A stretch of DNA of 7,729 nt, from assembly GCA_002367255.1 (NCBI GenBank), contig DFBD01000036.1:5507-13235 (forward strand). Reading direction: 5' to 3'. The DNA is from Rhodobacterales bacterium UBA3089 (lineage in GTDB: Bacteria; Pseudomonadota; Alphaproteobacteria; Rhodobacterales; Rhodobacteraceae). Below are positions 7,596 through 7,729 of the stretch, one piece after another; position 1 is the stretch's first letter; each line of letters starts with the position of its first letter. A model generated the notes under the pieces. The model had not been told where the DNA came from. It did no database searches and saw only the letters and a list, made by a program, of their open reading frames with translations. A program made the translations under genes and the position numbers.

Positions 7596-7729
7596 ATGAG
7601 CGACACTTTATCTCCACGCATTGCGGTTTTATTGCCTTGCTATAACGAAGAGCACGCGATTTCGGCGGTCATAAAAGGTTTCAAAACCGCCCTCCCCGAG
7701 GCGACAATCTATGTTTACGACAACAACTC
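7596..7729 (+). CDS. Family 2 glycosyltransferase, N-terminus only (cut by window end)
   Basis: 44 complete codons are visible and the frame is open to the window end. After a nine-residue lead comes IAVLLPCYNEEHAISAVI, the first beta strand and helix of the GT-A fold of family 2 glycosyltransferases (LPCYNEE is the classic nucleotide-sugar-binding start), then PEATIYVYDNN, the second strand, where the family usually continues N-S-x-D. Family 2 members of this type include dolichyl/undecaprenyl-phosphate sugar synthases (DPM1, GtrB, ArnC), but 44 residues cannot distinguish these from other GT2 enzymes. Upstream, CGGA at about 7582 is a poor ribosome binding site. Position beside a GT-C enzyme and an ArnE-like flippase favours a polyprenyl-phosphate sugar synthase. 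Confidence 0.88.
   Translation, partial: MSDTLSPRIAVLLPCYNEEHAISAVIKGFKTALPEATIYVYDNN

Overview
The window reads as chromosomal DNA of an alphaproteobacterium, most likely a Rhodobacterales (Roseobacter-type) marine or host-associated species. This rests on recall of family sequence style (the enolase wording, a membrane glycosyltransferase type common in Rhizobiales and Rhodobacterales, a Coa1-domain membrane protein); no search was run.

Layout. Positions 1-1188 (+) hold enolase, cut at its 5' end by the window edge and followed by a perfect 10-bp hairpin. Converging on it is a two-helix membrane protein with a Coa1-like C-terminal domain (1240-1884, -). A 134-bp divergent spacer with a reasonable promoter separates it from a thiamine-phosphate-synthase-like protein (2019-2639, +) whose key catalytic motifs look eroded. 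These three are housekeeping or accessory metabolic genes.

From about 2.8 kb on, the content turns to the cell envelope. On the minus strand, a 595-residue multi-pass GT-C-type glycosyltransferase with STT3-like acidic motifs (4962-3175) is followed 14 bp later by a four-helix SMR/ArnE-type putative lipid-sugar flippase (3160-2795). Diverging from them across an AT-rich 179-bp spacer is a 789-residue subtilisin-family protease (5142-7511, +) with a lipoprotein-like signal and a C-terminal beta-barrel-like domain, i.e. a NalP/SphB1-style lipoprotein autotransporter. 84 bp after it starts a family 2 glycosyltransferase (7596 to window end, +), truncated by the window.

Working model (inference): the GT2 enzyme loads a sugar onto undecaprenyl phosphate, the SMR protein flips it, and the GT-C protein transfers it to a periplasmic or surface acceptor, by analogy with ArnC-ArnE/F-ArnT or Gtr systems. 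The surface protease lies inside this split module and might be an acceptor or a processor of surface proteins. Simple-sequence tracts (C8 in the GT-C gene, T7 in the protease signal peptide) suggest possible slippage-based variation. No tRNA, rRNA, CRISPR array, insertion sequence or attachment site was seen.
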